Assembly (NCBI RefSeq): GCF_010645065.1
Contig: NZ_JAADZW010000010.1
Location: forward strand, 1-64,000
From: Flavobacterium fluviatile
Lineage (GTDB): Bacteria > Bacteroidota > Bacteroidia > Flavobacteriales > Flavobacteriaceae
DNA length: 64,000 bases
Reading direction: 5' to 3'
Within the stretch, counting starts at the first letter, position 1, and every line of letters begins with the position of its first letter. Position numbers and translations under genes: made by a program. This document shows, piece by piece, positions 43,913 through 53,645 of this stretch. Below the pieces are notes generated by a model that did no database searches, was not told where the DNA came from, and saw only the letters and a list, made by a program, of their open reading frames with translations.

Positions 43913-45343
43913 ATGAAAATGAAAAAATCAATTATTGTATTATTAACAATTTTCGCAAGCCTTCAAATCAATGCAAAAGTCAAACTTCCGGCATTGTTCA
44001 CAGACAACATGATGCTGCAGCAAAAATCAAACGCACCAATTTGGGGCTGGGCAGACAAGAATGCAAACGTCACGATCAAAACATCATGGAATTCTATAGT
44101 TTACAAAACAAAAGCCGATGCTTCCGGAAAGTGGAAAACCGAATTGAAAACGCCAGCTTTTGGTGGTCCTTATTCGATCGAAGTTGTAGAAGGTAAGGAC
44201 AAAGTAGTTATCAAAAACGTGTTGATTGGTGAAGTTTGGCTATGTTCCGGGCAATCGAATATGGAAATGCCGTTGAAAGGTTTTCAGGGACAGCCAGTAA
44301 AAAATGGAAACGAAACTATTGTTCGTTCAAGCAATAACAATATCCGTTTGATTACCGTTCCGAGAGCGACCGTTCTAGAACCTAAAGAAGATTTTGAAGG
44401 CAAATGGGAAGTAGCTTCGCCAAAATCAACATCTAATTTTAGTGCTACGGCCTGGTATTTTGGTTCGCTGTTAAACGATGTTTTACAAGTTCCTGTGGGA
44501 ATGATTGTGGTTTCGTATGGCGGTTCAAGCATGGAAGCCTGGATGAATCAGGAAATGCTAAAGGAATTTGCAAGTGCTAAAATTCCAACTAAAAAAGAAG
44601 ATTTAGCTAAAGATCCAAATCGTGTGGCTACGACATTATTTAACGGAATGTTGTCGCCAGTAATTGGTTACGGCATCAAAGGCTGTATTTGGTACCAGGG
44701 CGAATCGAATTACGAAAGAGCTTCGGAATATTCGGCCTTGTCTCAAAAAATGGTGAGCAGTTGGAGAACGTTGTGGAAACAAGGTGATTTTCCATTTTAT
44801 TACTGCCAAATTGCACCTTTTAATTACAAACAATTTCACCCGAACGATTATGTCGAAAAATACAATTCGGCTTATTTGAGAGAGGCGCAGTTGAAGGCTT
44901 CAACAGCGATTCCGAACGCTGGAATGGCAGTTTTGATGGATGTGGGCGAAGAAAATAACATTCATCCAATGGACAAAGAAAAAGGCGGAAACCGGTTGGC
45001 TTTTTGGGCATTGGCGAAAACTTACGGTTTGGAAGGCTTTGAATATGAAAGTCCGAAATACAAGTCGATGGAAATTAAAGATGGTTCGGTTACCGTTTCT
45101 TTTGATAATGTAGAAAACGGAATCATGACTTTTGAAAAAGAAGTAACCGGTTTTGAAATTGCGGGAGAAGACAAAGTTTTTTATCCGGCTAAAACGGTTG
45201 TTAGAAGAAAATCAGTGGTACTGAATTCAGATAAGGTAGCGAAACCAATTGCGGTACGCTATTTGTGGAAAGACTTTGCCAAAGCAGAATTGTTTAGCGG
45301 TGGCGGATTACCGGTTTCTTCGTTTAGAACGGATGAGTGGTAA
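43913..45343 (+). CDS. Exported SGNH esterase, sialate-O-acetylesterase-like
   Basis: This 476-residue protein has a signal peptide (cleavage near SLQINAK) and resembles sialate O-acetylesterases: VKLPALFTDNMMLQQKSNAP, a jelly-roll region, the SGNH block I WLCSGQSNMEMPL near residue 113 with the nucleophile Ser, block GCIWYQGESN, and the C-terminal DVGEENNIHPMDK with the catalytic His. In pectin loci such enzymes probably remove acetyl groups from rhamnogalacturonan or its side chains and not from sialic acid. A second ATG two codons downstream (43919) is an equally possible start. Specificity is inferred from context. Confidence 0.87.
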   Translation: MKMKKSIIVLLTIFASLQINAKVKLPALFTDNMMLQQKSNAPIWGWADKNANVTIKTSWNSIVYKTKADASGKWKTELKTPAFGGPYSIEVVEGKDKVVIKNVLIGEVWLCSGQSNMEMPLKGFQGQPVKNGNETIVRSSNNNIRLITVPRATVLEPKEDFEGKWEVASPKSTSNFSATAWYFGSLLNDVLQVPVGMIVVSYGGSSMEAWMNQEMLKEFASAKIPTKKEDLAKDPNRVATTLFNGMLSPVIGYGIKGCIWYQGESNYERASEYSALSQKMVSSWRTLWKQGDFPFYYCQIAPFNYKQFHPNDYVEKYNSAYLREAQLKASTAIPNAGMAVLMDVGEENNIHPMDKEKGGNRLAFWALAKTYGLEGFEYESPKYKSMEIKDGSVTVSFDNVENGIMTFEKEVTGFEIAGEDKVFYPAKTVVRRKSVVLNSDKVAKPIAVRYLWKDFAKAELFSGGGLPVSSFRTDEW

Positions 45344-45353
45344 TACACGTGAG

Positions 45354-45591
45354 CTCCTGCAAGGTTTTCAAAACCTTGTAGGTGTGATTGAATTATGATT
45401 TTAATGTTTTTTTTATTTCGATGAAGGAGAAATCACACATAATAGACAAAGATTTGATTTAAAGAATTTTAATAATAATTCTCGCAGATTTGGCAGATTT
45501 TAGAGATAAAATTGAATCTGCAAAATCTGCGGAATCAGCGAGAGGAAATTAAAAAATAAATACCTACAAGGTTTTGAAAACCTTGCAGGAG
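45354..45591. repeat. Repeat with perfect 30-bp terminal inverted repeats
   Basis: The left arm 45354-45383 and the right arm 45562-45591 are exact reverse complements over 30 bases. Each arm is itself nearly palindromic, with AAGGTTTTCAAAACCTT at its core. The 178-base interior holds a TCTCGCAGATTTGGCAGA / AATCTGC...GCGAGAG hairpin (about 45480-45545) of the family seen at 40298. No open frame lies inside. The right arm ends 10 bases before the next ATG. Confidence 0.8.
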
Positions 45592-45601
45592 AGCATAACA
45601 A

Positions 45602-47932
45602 ATGAAAAATAATATACTATTTATACTTTTCTTCACCACGCTTTTCCTTAAAGCGCAAATTCCTGTACTTGATACTTACAACCAAATCTGGACTACGCAA
45701 AGTAACAATTCATCGGAATCCATGCCTTTGGGAGGCGGTGATATTGGTATGAATGTCTGGGTTGAGAATGGTGATTTGTATTTCTATTTTTCGAAAAGCG
45801 GAACTTTTGACGAACACAATACCTTACTGAAATTAGGCAGGGTAAAAATCACTTTAGCACCAAATCCGTTTGAGGGAAAGGATGGTTTTCGTCAGGAATT
45901 AAAACTAAAAGACGGTTATGTTTTGGTTGAACAAAATGATACAAAAATCAAACTTTGGGTGGATGTTTTTAAACCGATAATCCATGTTGATTTAGAGAGC
46001 AAAAATCCGTTGAAAATGACGGCTTCTTATGAAAGCTGGCGTCATCAGAACCGTATTTCAAAAGGAAAAGAAAACAATGCGAATTCGTATAAATGGGCTC
46101 CTCAGGGGGATATTGTCAATTTTAAAGATTCGATTGCTTTTGAAAATAACGGTCTTAAATTCTATCACAGAAACCGTGAACAAACCGTTTTTGATGTTGC
46201 GGTAAAACAGCAGAAAATGGAATCGGTGAAAGACCATATGATGAACACGATTGCCAATTTAACTTTCGGCGGATTCATGAAAGGTGATAACTTAAAGCCT
46301 GATGGGACATATCTTGGAAAATATCAGGATACAGATTTTAAAGGTTTTAATTTAACGAGTATAAAGCCTTCCAGAAAACAGTCTGTAGAAATTTATCTAA
46401 ACACTAGCCAGTCTGATTTTTCAGCGTGGAATAATGGATTACAAAGACTAATTACGTCAAATAAAAACACAGCAAAACAAGCCGAAAAAAACACGATAAA
46501 ATGGTGGAATAATTTCTGGAACCGCAGTTTTATTTTTACACAAAAAAATCAATCGATTGAGAAAGATTCGGTTTATCAAATCGGACAGAATTATCAATTA
46601 TTTAGATACATGCTCGGATGTAATGCATTCGGAAAATATCCAACCAAATTCAATGGCGGACTTTTTACATTTGATCCCGTTCACACGAACAAAGACCTGA
46701 ATTTTACTCCCGATTTCAGAAATTGGGGAGGAGGAACAATGACGGCTCAAAATCAAAGATTGGTTTATTTTCCGATGGTAAAAAGTGGTGATTTTGATAT
46801 GATGAAATCGCAACTGGATTATTATTTGAGTTTGCAAAAAAATGCCGAATTGCGTTCGAAAGTGTATTGGAATCACAACGGAGCTTCTTTTACAGAGCAA
46901 TTAGAAAATTTCGGATTACCAAATCCGGCAGAATACGAATGGAAACGTCCCGCAGATTACGACCCGGGAATGGAGTACAATGCCTGGCTGGAATATGAAT
47001 GGGACACGGTTTTGGAATTCTGTAAAATGATGTTACAGCAGAAAGAATATGCTAATGAGGATATTCAAAAATACAATCCGTTTATCATAAGCTGTCTGCG
47101 TTTTTTTGATGAACATTATCAATATTTAGCAAAACAAAGAGGGCGAAAAGCTTTAGACGGAAACGGAAAATTAATTCTTTTTCCTGGTTCGGGTGCGGAA
47201 ACGTATAAAATGTCGAATAATGCGAATAGTACGATTTCGGCTTTGACCGTAATTACAGAAAATCTTTTAAACCTTTCCGAAAATCAACTGTCAAAAGAAG
47301 ATACCGAATATTTAAAAGCGTTTCAAACCAGAATTCCGCCTTTGAATTTCAGGACTGTTGAAGGTCATCAAATACTGGCTCCTGCTAAAACCTGGGAACG
47401 AATCAATAATACCGAAGTGCCCCAATTGTATCCGGTGTATCCCTGGGGAATTTACGGTGTTGGAAAACCTGACCTGGAAACGGCTTTGAATACATGGAAA
47501 TACGATCCGGATGCTTTAAAATTCAGAAGCCATGTGGGCTGGAAACAAGACAATATATTTTCTGCACGATTAGGTTTAACCGAAGAAGCAGCAAAATACA
47601 ATACGTTGAAAATGGCCAATTCAGAACGACGTTTTCCGGCATTCTGGGGACCGGGCTTTGACTGGGTTCCCGACCATAACTGGGGCGGATCCGGAATGAT
47701 TGGTATGCAGGAAATGCTTTTGCAGGAAGCTGACGGAAAAATTTATCTTTTTCCTGCCTGGCCAATAGACTGGAATGTACATTTTAAACTGCACGCATCC
47801 CAAAATACAATTATAGAAGCTGAGGTTCAAAACGGAATTACGAAAATCATAAAAGTAGTTCCTCCTGAAAGAGAAAAAGACATTATAAATCTGTTAGGGA
47901 TTTCAATTGAAGAAAAGAAAAAATTAAACTAA
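45602..47932 (+). CDS. DUF5703-type, GH95/GH65-like glycosidase candidate
   Basis: This 776-residue exported protein (signal peptide to about residue 18, LFLKAQ) begins with NSSESMPLGGGDIGMNVWVE and NGDLYFYFSKSGTFDEHNTL, a start I associate with the DUF5703 domain and generally with GH95/GH65-like enzymes (beta-sandwich then (alpha/alpha)6 barrel). Further segments include FNGGLFTFDPVHTNKDLNFT, RNWGGGTMTAQNQRLVYFPM, GASFTEQLENFGLP and LFPGSGAETYKMSNNANST; several acidic and Asn residues in these are candidate active-site positions. It lies between the esterase gene and a PL1-type lyase gene. Activity is not known to me; alpha-L-fucosidase or alpha-galactosidase-type exo-action is only a guess from fold. 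Confidence 0.75.
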   Translation: MKNNILFILFFTTLFLKAQIPVLDTYNQIWTTQSNNSSESMPLGGGDIGMNVWVENGDLYFYFSKSGTFDEHNTLLKLGRVKITLAPNPFEGKDGFRQELKLKDGYVLVEQNDTKIKLWVDVFKPIIHVDLESKNPLKMTASYESWRHQNRISKGKENNANSYKWAPQGDIVNFKDSIAFENNGLKFYHRNREQTVFDVAVKQQKMESVKDHMMNTIANLTFGGFMKGDNLKPDGTYLGKYQDTDFKGFNLTSIKPSRKQSVEIYLNTSQSDFSAWNNGLQRLITSNKNTAKQAEKNTIKWWNNFWNRSFIFTQKNQSIEKDSVYQIGQNYQLFRYMLGCNAFGKYPTKFNGGLFTFDPVHTNKDLNFTPDFRNWGGGTMTAQNQRLVYFPMVKSGDFDMMKSQLDYYLSLQKNAELRSKVYWNHNGASFTEQLENFGLPNPAEYEWKRPADYDPGMEYNAWLEYEWDTVLEFCKMMLQQKEYANEDIQKYNPFIISCLRFFDEHYQYLAKQRGRKALDGNGKLILFPGSGAETYKMSNNANSTISALTVITENLLNLSENQLSKEDTEYLKAFQTRIPPLNFRTVEGHQILAPAKTWERINNTEVPQLYPVYPWGIYGVGKPDLETALNTWKYDPDALKFRSHVGWKQDNIFSARLGLTEEAAKYNTLKMANSERRFPAFWGPGFDWVPDHNWGGSGMIGMQEMLLQEADGKIYLFPAWPIDWNVHFKLHASQNTIIEAEVQNGITKIIKVVPPEREKDIINLLGISIEEKKKLN

Positions 47933-47947
47933 CTAGTACCAATTAAA

Positions 47948-50395
47948 ATGATTAAAAAATTAGTAAGCACTGCTGTTTTGGCAATGCTTTTGTCAGCAAA
48001 TGTGCAGGCACAGAATAAGCAAATTGTTAAAGTCGATTTTGATTTTTTTCAGCGAAAACTGGAAGAAGTTCATGCGCCCGGATATGATTCATGGGTGGTA
48101 AATGAAAATAAAGAAGACCAAAAGACTTTTAATGGTGTAACGATTAAGTTAAAAGGAAATTTCACTTCAAAATGGTATAAAGTCGGAATGAGCGCTCCGT
48201 TTTACAATAAATTAGGAGCAGACGGATTAGTTACAGCTGAAAATCTGGAAATGAGAATCAGCGGATTAAAGCCGGGAAAACATACGCTTTTAACCTTTCA
48301 TAATGCTTTTGACGTTATTACCGGAAAAACTTTTTCGCCAATAAAAATCTTTGTAAACGGAAAATTAGCAGAAACAATCAATGCCAGCCAAAGAGCTAAT
48401 TCAAAAGCAGAGGCATCAATGGCTTACATTACTTTTAATGCAGTAAAATCGAAAGAAGTTGTTATTCGTTTTGAAATTGATCCGGCAGCCAATCCGGATG
48501 TTGTAAAGCAGATTGTGATTAATGGTTTTGAACTGGATACGCCCAACTTAATGAATCAGGCACGTTCTCCAAAACCGGAAAATGCAGACGAACACGTTGT
48601 GACAACTGACAAAAAGGTTTTACTGGAATGGGATGCTTCAAAAAATGCGGTGGCGCATAAATTGTTTTTTGGAGAAGATAAAAATGCTGTTGCCAATGCC
48701 ACCGAATCTTCAAAAGAATTCAAAGGGAAACTAACGGACAGAACATTTTCAGTTTCTGATTTATACAGCGGTTCAACGTATTATTGGCGTGTTGATGAAA
48801 TAGATGCTAAAGGAAATATTACTTTAGGAAACGTCTGGTCATTCAAACCGGCTCAACTCGCTTTCCCCGGGGCAGAAGGTTACGGACGTTATGCAGTTGG
48901 AGGACGTGGCGGAAAAGTAGTTGAAGTAACAAATTTAAACGATGACGGTCCTGGAAGTTTACGTGACGCCATTAATCAGCAAATCGGACCGAGAACTATT
49001 GTATTTAATGTTTCCGGTAACATTCAGTTGAAATCAAGGTTAGTAGTCAATCAGCCTTACATCACTATTGCAGGACAGACCGCTCCGGGAGAAGGAATTA
49101 CGATTAGCCGTGCACCAATTGGTTTGACCGGAGATGATGGCGTTATCCGCTTTTTAAAAGTGAGAATCGGGGGCGGAACTACTTATGACGGAATGGGATT
49201 AACGGGTGCAAATTTCAGTATTATTGATCACTGTTCAATCAGCTGGACCATTGATGAATCATTCAGTTCACGCGGAGCGCACCATATTTCATTACAGAGA
49301 ACTTTAATTTCAGAAGCTTTAAATGTAGCAGGACACGATAAATATGAAGCCGGAAAAATGCACGGTTACGCAGCGACGATTGGAGGTGATATCGGAAGTT
49401 TTCATCACAATTTATTAGCACATAACTATGGAAGAAACTGGAGTATTGGAGGTGGTTTAAGCGGAGACGGATTTTATACTGGCAGAGTAGATATTAGAAA
49501 CAATGTCGTTTATAACTGGGGAAAAAGAACTACTGATGGTGGAGCGAATGAAGTGAATTTTGTGAATAATTACTATAAACCAGGGGCTTCAACAGGAATT
49601 TTCGTAGCACTTAATGCACAGCATGAAGGAGTTGGAAAAGGAATGCAGCGTTATTTCTTTGACGGAAATGTAATGCCGGGTTATTTCGATGAGAAATCTC
49701 AGGAGAAAGGAAGAAAAGCAACTATTAGCAACAACGAGAAAGTAGAATACGAAACTTTCGTTGACAAGCCTTTCTTCGATTCTTATGTAAATACACAATC
49801 TGCAAATGGAGCGTATAAAAATGTACTTTCAGATGTTGGTGCCAATCAGCCTTTTTTTGATAAACACGATAAACGCATTATCGAGGAAACTTTAAAAGGT
49901 ACTTTTACCTATAAAGGGAGCAAAAGCGGTTTAGGCGGAATGATAGATAACGAATCAGATGCGGGTGGATGGCCTGAGTTTGCTTCAGAAACCCGACCTG
50001 CAGACTGGGATACCGATCATGATGGATTGCCGGACTGGTGGGAAAAAGCTTTTGGATTAAATGAAAATTCAAAAGCAGGGGATTTTTCAGATGCGAATGC
50101 TGATTTAGACGAAGACGGATTTACACAATTGGATAATTATTTAAACTGGATGGCACAGCCGCATTTCTTTGTAAAATCTGGAGACAAAACAGTTTTAAAT
50201 GCTTCGGATTACTTTAAAGGATATGAAGCAAGTCCGGTATTTACCTTTTCAGACCTTACAAACGGAAGAGTAATCTTAAAAGGAAAAGAAGTTCAGTTTA
50301 CGCCTATTGAACCAAGATTAGCATCTTTTGTGTTGACAGTCAAAGATGCAGACGGAGATACAATGAGCAGAACGATTAATTTCTTTGTGAAATAG
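47948..50395 (+). CDS. Multidomain PL1-type pectate lyase
   Basis: This 815-residue exported protein has a signal peptide (ending NVQAQ), an N-terminal beta-sandwich of about 180 residues (DFDFFQRKLEEVHAPGYDSW), a fibronectin III-like domain (about 200-300, with YWRVDEIDAKGNITLGNVWS), and a parallel beta-helix with FPGAEGYGRYAVGGRGGKVV, PGSLRDAINQQIGPRTIVFN, YITIAGQTAPGEGITI and IIDHCSISWTIDESFS, which place it with pectate lyase family 1-type proteins. Near the C-terminus DTDHDGLPDWWEK and DANADLDEDGFTQ are calcium-binding repeats, followed by a final beta domain. It would cleave the galacturonan backbone. Its larger domain set distinguishes it from the PL1 proteins at 59745 and 62294. The gene starts 15 bases after the previous stop. 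Confidence 0.87.
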   Translation: MIKKLVSTAVLAMLLSANVQAQNKQIVKVDFDFFQRKLEEVHAPGYDSWVVNENKEDQKTFNGVTIKLKGNFTSKWYKVGMSAPFYNKLGADGLVTAENLEMRISGLKPGKHTLLTFHNAFDVITGKTFSPIKIFVNGKLAETINASQRANSKAEASMAYITFNAVKSKEVVIRFEIDPAANPDVVKQIVINGFELDTPNLMNQARSPKPENADEHVVTTDKKVLLEWDASKNAVAHKLFFGEDKNAVANATESSKEFKGKLTDRTFSVSDLYSGSTYYWRVDEIDAKGNITLGNVWSFKPAQLAFPGAEGYGRYAVGGRGGKVVEVTNLNDDGPGSLRDAINQQIGPRTIVFNVSGNIQLKSRLVVNQPYITIAGQTAPGEGITISRAPIGLTGDDGVIRFLKVRIGGGTTYDGMGLTGANFSIIDHCSISWTIDESFSSRGAHHISLQRTLISEALNVAGHDKYEAGKMHGYAATIGGDIGSFHHNLLAHNYGRNWSIGGGLSGDGFYTGRVDIRNNVVYNWGKRTTDGGANEVNFVNNYYKPGASTGIFVALNAQHEGVGKGMQRYFFDGNVMPGYFDEKSQEKGRKATISNNEKVEYETFVDKPFFDSYVNTQSANGAYKNVLSDVGANQPFFDKHDKRIIEETLKGTFTYKGSKSGLGGMIDNESDAGGWPEFASETRPADWDTDHDGLPDWWEKAFGLNENSKAGDFSDANADLDEDGFTQLDNYLNWMAQPHFFVKSGDKTVLNASDYFKGYEASPVFTFSDLTNGRVILKGKEVQFTPIEPRLASFVLTVKDADGDTMSRTINFFVK

Positions 50396-50467
50396 GAGAA
50401 GGTTTCACGCAGATTTGATTTAAGAAATCAGCTTAGATTTCAATTTAAAAGCAAAAAAATAATCCGC

Positions 50468-50530
50468 AAAATCTGCTAAATCTGCGAGAAAAAAATTAAC
50501 CTCTCGCAGATTTAACAGATTTAGCAGATA
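50468..50530. repeat. AAATCTGCGAGA inverted repeat
   Basis: AAATCTGCGAGA (50478-50489) and TCTCGCAGATTT (50502-50513) are perfect arms with additional AGCAGAT units outside. It ends 14 bases before the ATG at 50544, so it overlaps the translation initiation region. Confidence 0.7.
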
Positions 50531-50543
50531 AAAAAAATATCAA

Positions 50544-52562
50544 ATGAAAAAGAACATCATCATATCGTCTTTATTTCTTTCAACCGTAATCTTTGCCCAA
50601 AACAAAGGTTTAGTTGCCAATTCTGAAAGTCCTTATTCTAAATTGCAGAGTGTCGGTTTACAAGATGTAAAATGGACCAATGGATTCTGGAAAGAACAAT
50701 TTGATGTAGAAACCAAAAATACGTTGCCCTACATGTGGGACTTGTATCACAACGATGAGGTTTCACATGCTTACAAAAACTTCGAAATTGCGGCAGGAAT
50801 AAGCAAAGGAACTTTCAAAGGGCCTTCTTTTCATGACGGGGATTTTTATAAGATTTTTGAAGGAATGGCGGCGACTTATGCCGTGACTAAAGATAAAAAG
50901 CTAGACGCCGAAATGGACAAAGCTATTGCGCTTTTCGCGAAAGCACAGCGCAAAGACGGTTATCTGCATACACCGGTTTTGATCGATGAACGCTGGGGGA
51001 CTTTAGGCCCTGAAGAAGTAAAAAAACAACTGGGTTTCGAAAAATACAATATGGGACATTTGATGACGGCAGCCTGTATTCATTATCGAGCCACAGGAAA
51101 AACGAATTTTCTGAATATTGCAAAAGGTGTTGCTGATTTCTTATACGATTTCTACAAAAAAGCATCACCTGAGTTGGCAAGAAATGCAATTTGCCCATCA
51201 CATTATATGGGAATTGTTGAAATGTACCGAACCACAAAAAATCCAAAATACCTGGAGTTAGCAAATAATCTAATTGATATCAGAGGAACTACTGAGGACG
51301 GAACCGACGATAATCAGGACAGGATTCCGTTCAGACAGCAAACCACTGCTATGGGGCACGCTGTTAGAGCGAACTATTTGTATGCTGGTGTAGCCGATTT
51401 ATATGCGGAAACAGGAGAGAAAAAATTACTGGATAATTTAGAGTCAATCTGGGATGATGTAACGTATCGAAAAATGTACATCACAGGTGCCTGCGGTTCT
51501 TTGTATGACGGGGTTTCCCCAGACGGGACTTCCTACAATCCAACTGATGTTCAGAAAATTCATCAGGCATACGGAAGACCTTTTCAACTGCCAAATGCTA
51601 CAGCTCATACTGAAACCTGTGCCAATATTGGAAATGTATTATGGAACTGGAGAATGCTTCAGATTACAGGTGATGCCAAATATGCAGATATTGTAGAATT
51701 GGCATTATATAATAGTGTTTTGTCCGGAATCAGTCTGGAGGGAAAGGAATTCTTTTATAATAATCCGCTCAATGTTTCTAAAGATTTACCTTTTAAACAA
51801 CGTTGGAGCAAAGAACGTGAAGGCTATATCGCTTTGTCAAACTGTTGTGCGCCAAACGTAACCAGAACCATTGCAGAGGTGAGCAATTATGCTTATAACT
51901 TTTCGAAAGAAGGTTTGTATGTGAATTTATACGGAAGCAATAACCTGAGTTCAACGACACTTTCAGCAGAAAAAATTGAAATCGAACAACAGACCAATTA
52001 TCCCTGGGACGGAAAAGTTACGCTCAAAATCGTAAAAGCCCCTAAAGATATTTACGCTTTTTTATTGAGAATTCCGGGCTGGAGTCAGGGCACAACCATT
52101 TCTGTTAATGGTAAAAATATCAGTGAGACTGTAGTTTCAGGCTCGTATCAAAAATTAGCACAGAAATGGAAAAAAGGAGATGTCATCGAATTGAATATCC
52201 CAATGCCGGTGGAGTTGATGCAGGCGAATCCATTAGTTGAAGAAGTAAAAAATCAGGTTGCTGTAAAAAGAGGTCCGATTGTTTACTGCTTAGAATCGGA
52301 TCAGCTTCCTGCGAATACAAGTATCAATGAAGTGGTTTTGGATGTCAATTCTAAATTCACAACAGATTTTATCAAAATTCACGACAGACAATTGTTAAGC
52401 ATAACGGCCAGTTCGTCAATAAACAATGATACTTCGTGGGATAAAAAGCTGTACAAACCGCTTTCAGCAAAAGATAACAAAGAGTATACTGTCAAATTAA
52501 TTCCTTATTTTGCGTGGGGAAATAATGGCAAAGGCGAAATGTCTGTTTGGTTGTCGCATTAA
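50544..52562 (+). CDS. GH127/GH146-type beta-L-arabinofuranosidase
   Basis: This 672-residue protein belongs to the DUF1680 group of glycoside hydrolases (GH127, GH146), which cleave beta-L-arabinofuranosides such as those in pectic arabinan and RG-II. It has a signal peptide (ending TVIFAQ), the N-terminal WTNGFWKEQFDVETKNTLPY, FEIAAGISKGTFKGPSFHDG, the acid in HTETCANIGNVLWNWRM (Glu near 356), and LSNCCAPNVTRT (Cys near 433), the expected zinc-bound catalytic Cys. The C-terminal beta domain has IPMPVELMQANPLVEEVKNQ. GH127 against GH146 cannot be decided by eye. Confidence 0.9.
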   Translation: MKKNIIISSLFLSTVIFAQNKGLVANSESPYSKLQSVGLQDVKWTNGFWKEQFDVETKNTLPYMWDLYHNDEVSHAYKNFEIAAGISKGTFKGPSFHDGDFYKIFEGMAATYAVTKDKKLDAEMDKAIALFAKAQRKDGYLHTPVLIDERWGTLGPEEVKKQLGFEKYNMGHLMTAACIHYRATGKTNFLNIAKGVADFLYDFYKKASPELARNAICPSHYMGIVEMYRTTKNPKYLELANNLIDIRGTTEDGTDDNQDRIPFRQQTTAMGHAVRANYLYAGVADLYAETGEKKLLDNLESIWDDVTYRKMYITGACGSLYDGVSPDGTSYNPTDVQKIHQAYGRPFQLPNATAHTETCANIGNVLWNWRMLQITGDAKYADIVELALYNSVLSGISLEGKEFFYNNPLNVSKDLPFKQRWSKEREGYIALSNCCAPNVTRTIAEVSNYAYNFSKEGLYVNLYGSNNLSSTTLSAEKIEIEQQTNYPWDGKVTLKIVKAPKDIYAFLLRIPGWSQGTTISVNGKNISETVVSGSYQKLAQKWKKGDVIELNIPMPVELMQANPLVEEVKNQVAVKRGPIVYCLESDQLPANTSINEVVLDVNSKFTTDFIKIHDRQLLSITASSSINNDTSWDKKLYKPLSAKDNKEYTVKLIPYFAWGNNGKGEMSVWLSH

Positions 52563-52586
52563 GAATATTTAAATTTACCCTCATAA

Positions 52587-52637
52587 AACATATAAGTCAT
52601 ATAAGTTTAGTTTCAAACTTATATGACTTATATGTTT
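52587..52637. repeat. Inverted repeat CATATAAGTCATATAAG
   Basis: AAACATATAAGTCATATAAG on the left is mirrored by CTATATGACTTATATGTTT on the right with one base missing. It follows the GH127/146 stop by 24 bases and may serve as a terminator. An ATG at 52623 lies in its right arm and is unlikely to be a start. Confidence 0.65.
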
Positions 52638-52652
52638 AAAAAATTAAAAACT

Positions 52653-53645
52653 ATGAAATACATTGTAACCTTATTTTTAGCATTAATTTATACTGTATCA
52701 TCAGCACAAACAACTGACAACCGCTTCGAATTAACCGTTGCCCAGGATGGTTCAGGAGATTTTAAAACCATTCAGGAAGCTATCAATAAAGTAAGAGATC
52801 ATGCCGAAAAGCGAGTTGTAATCACAATTAAACCAGGAGTTTATAATGAAAAGGTTGTAATTCCGGCTTTCAAAAGAAATATCACTTTAAAAGGTTCAGA
52901 CAGAGAAAAAACGATTATTTCATACAATGATTATTCCGGAAAGCCTTTCAGGGGGATTGATGTTACAGGAGATACAAAATTCAGCACCTATACTTCTTAT
53001 ACTTTGCTCGCTCAGGGAAATGATTGTTCTGTCGAAAATCTGACCATAGAAAATGCAGCCGGTAAAGTAGGTCAGGCGGTGGCTTTTCATACCGAAGGCG
53101 ACAGGGTTTCTGTAAAAAATTGTTCGATATTAGGAAATCAGGATACGTTGTATCTGGCTAAAGGCGGCACGCGAAATTATTTCGAAAACTGCTATATCAA
53201 TGGTACAACTGATTTTATTTTTGGCGCAGCTACAGCTTATTTTTACAATTGTACCATCGAAAGCTTAAGCAATTCTTATGTAACGGCAGCTTCTACAACC
53301 CAGGAAGATAAATACGGATTTGTATTCGTGGATTGCAAACTTACCGCAAAAGACAATACAGTAGATAAGGTTTTTCTGGGACGTCCGTGGAGACCTTATG
53401 CGAAAACAGTATTTATTAATGCAGAATTGGGTTCACATATAGTTCCTGAAGGCTGGAATCCGTGGAAAGGGGATAAGAATTTCCCTGAAAAAGAAAAAAC
53501 GGTTTATTATGCTGAATTAGGAAGTAAAGGAGAAGGAGCAAAAGATTTATCAAAAAGAGCTTCCTGGTCGTATCAATTAAAAAAATCGGATCTTAAAAAG
53601 TATAGTTTAGGGAAAGTCCTTAACGGCTGGAATCCTAAATTGTAA
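52653..53645 (+). CDS. Secreted pectinesterase (CE8), second copy
   Basis: This protein of 330 residues is a CE8 pectin methylesterase, with signal peptide (MKYIVTLFLALIYT, ending VSSAQ) when read from the ATG at 52653; the upstream ATG at 52623 sits inside a repeat arm. Catalytic signatures are VGQAVAFHTEGDR, GNQDTLYL, GTTDFIFGAA and FLGRPWRPY. The paralogue at 526-1632 has a longer C-terminal tail. It is the last gene before the 725-base spacer and the susC-like gene, so it may end a transcription unit. Confidence 0.93.
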   Translation: MKYIVTLFLALIYTVSSAQTTDNRFELTVAQDGSGDFKTIQEAINKVRDHAEKRVVITIKPGVYNEKVVIPAFKRNITLKGSDREKTIISYNDYSGKPFRGIDVTGDTKFSTYTSYTLLAQGNDCSVENLTIENAAGKVGQAVAFHTEGDRVSVKNCSILGNQDTLYLAKGGTRNYFENCYINGTTDFIFGAATAYFYNCTIESLSNSYVTAASTTQEDKYGFVFVDCKLTAKDNTVDKVFLGRPWRPYAKTVFINAELGSHIVPEGWNPWKGDKNFPEKEKTVYYAELGSKGEGAKDLSKRASWSYQLKKSDLKKYSLGKVLNGWNPKL

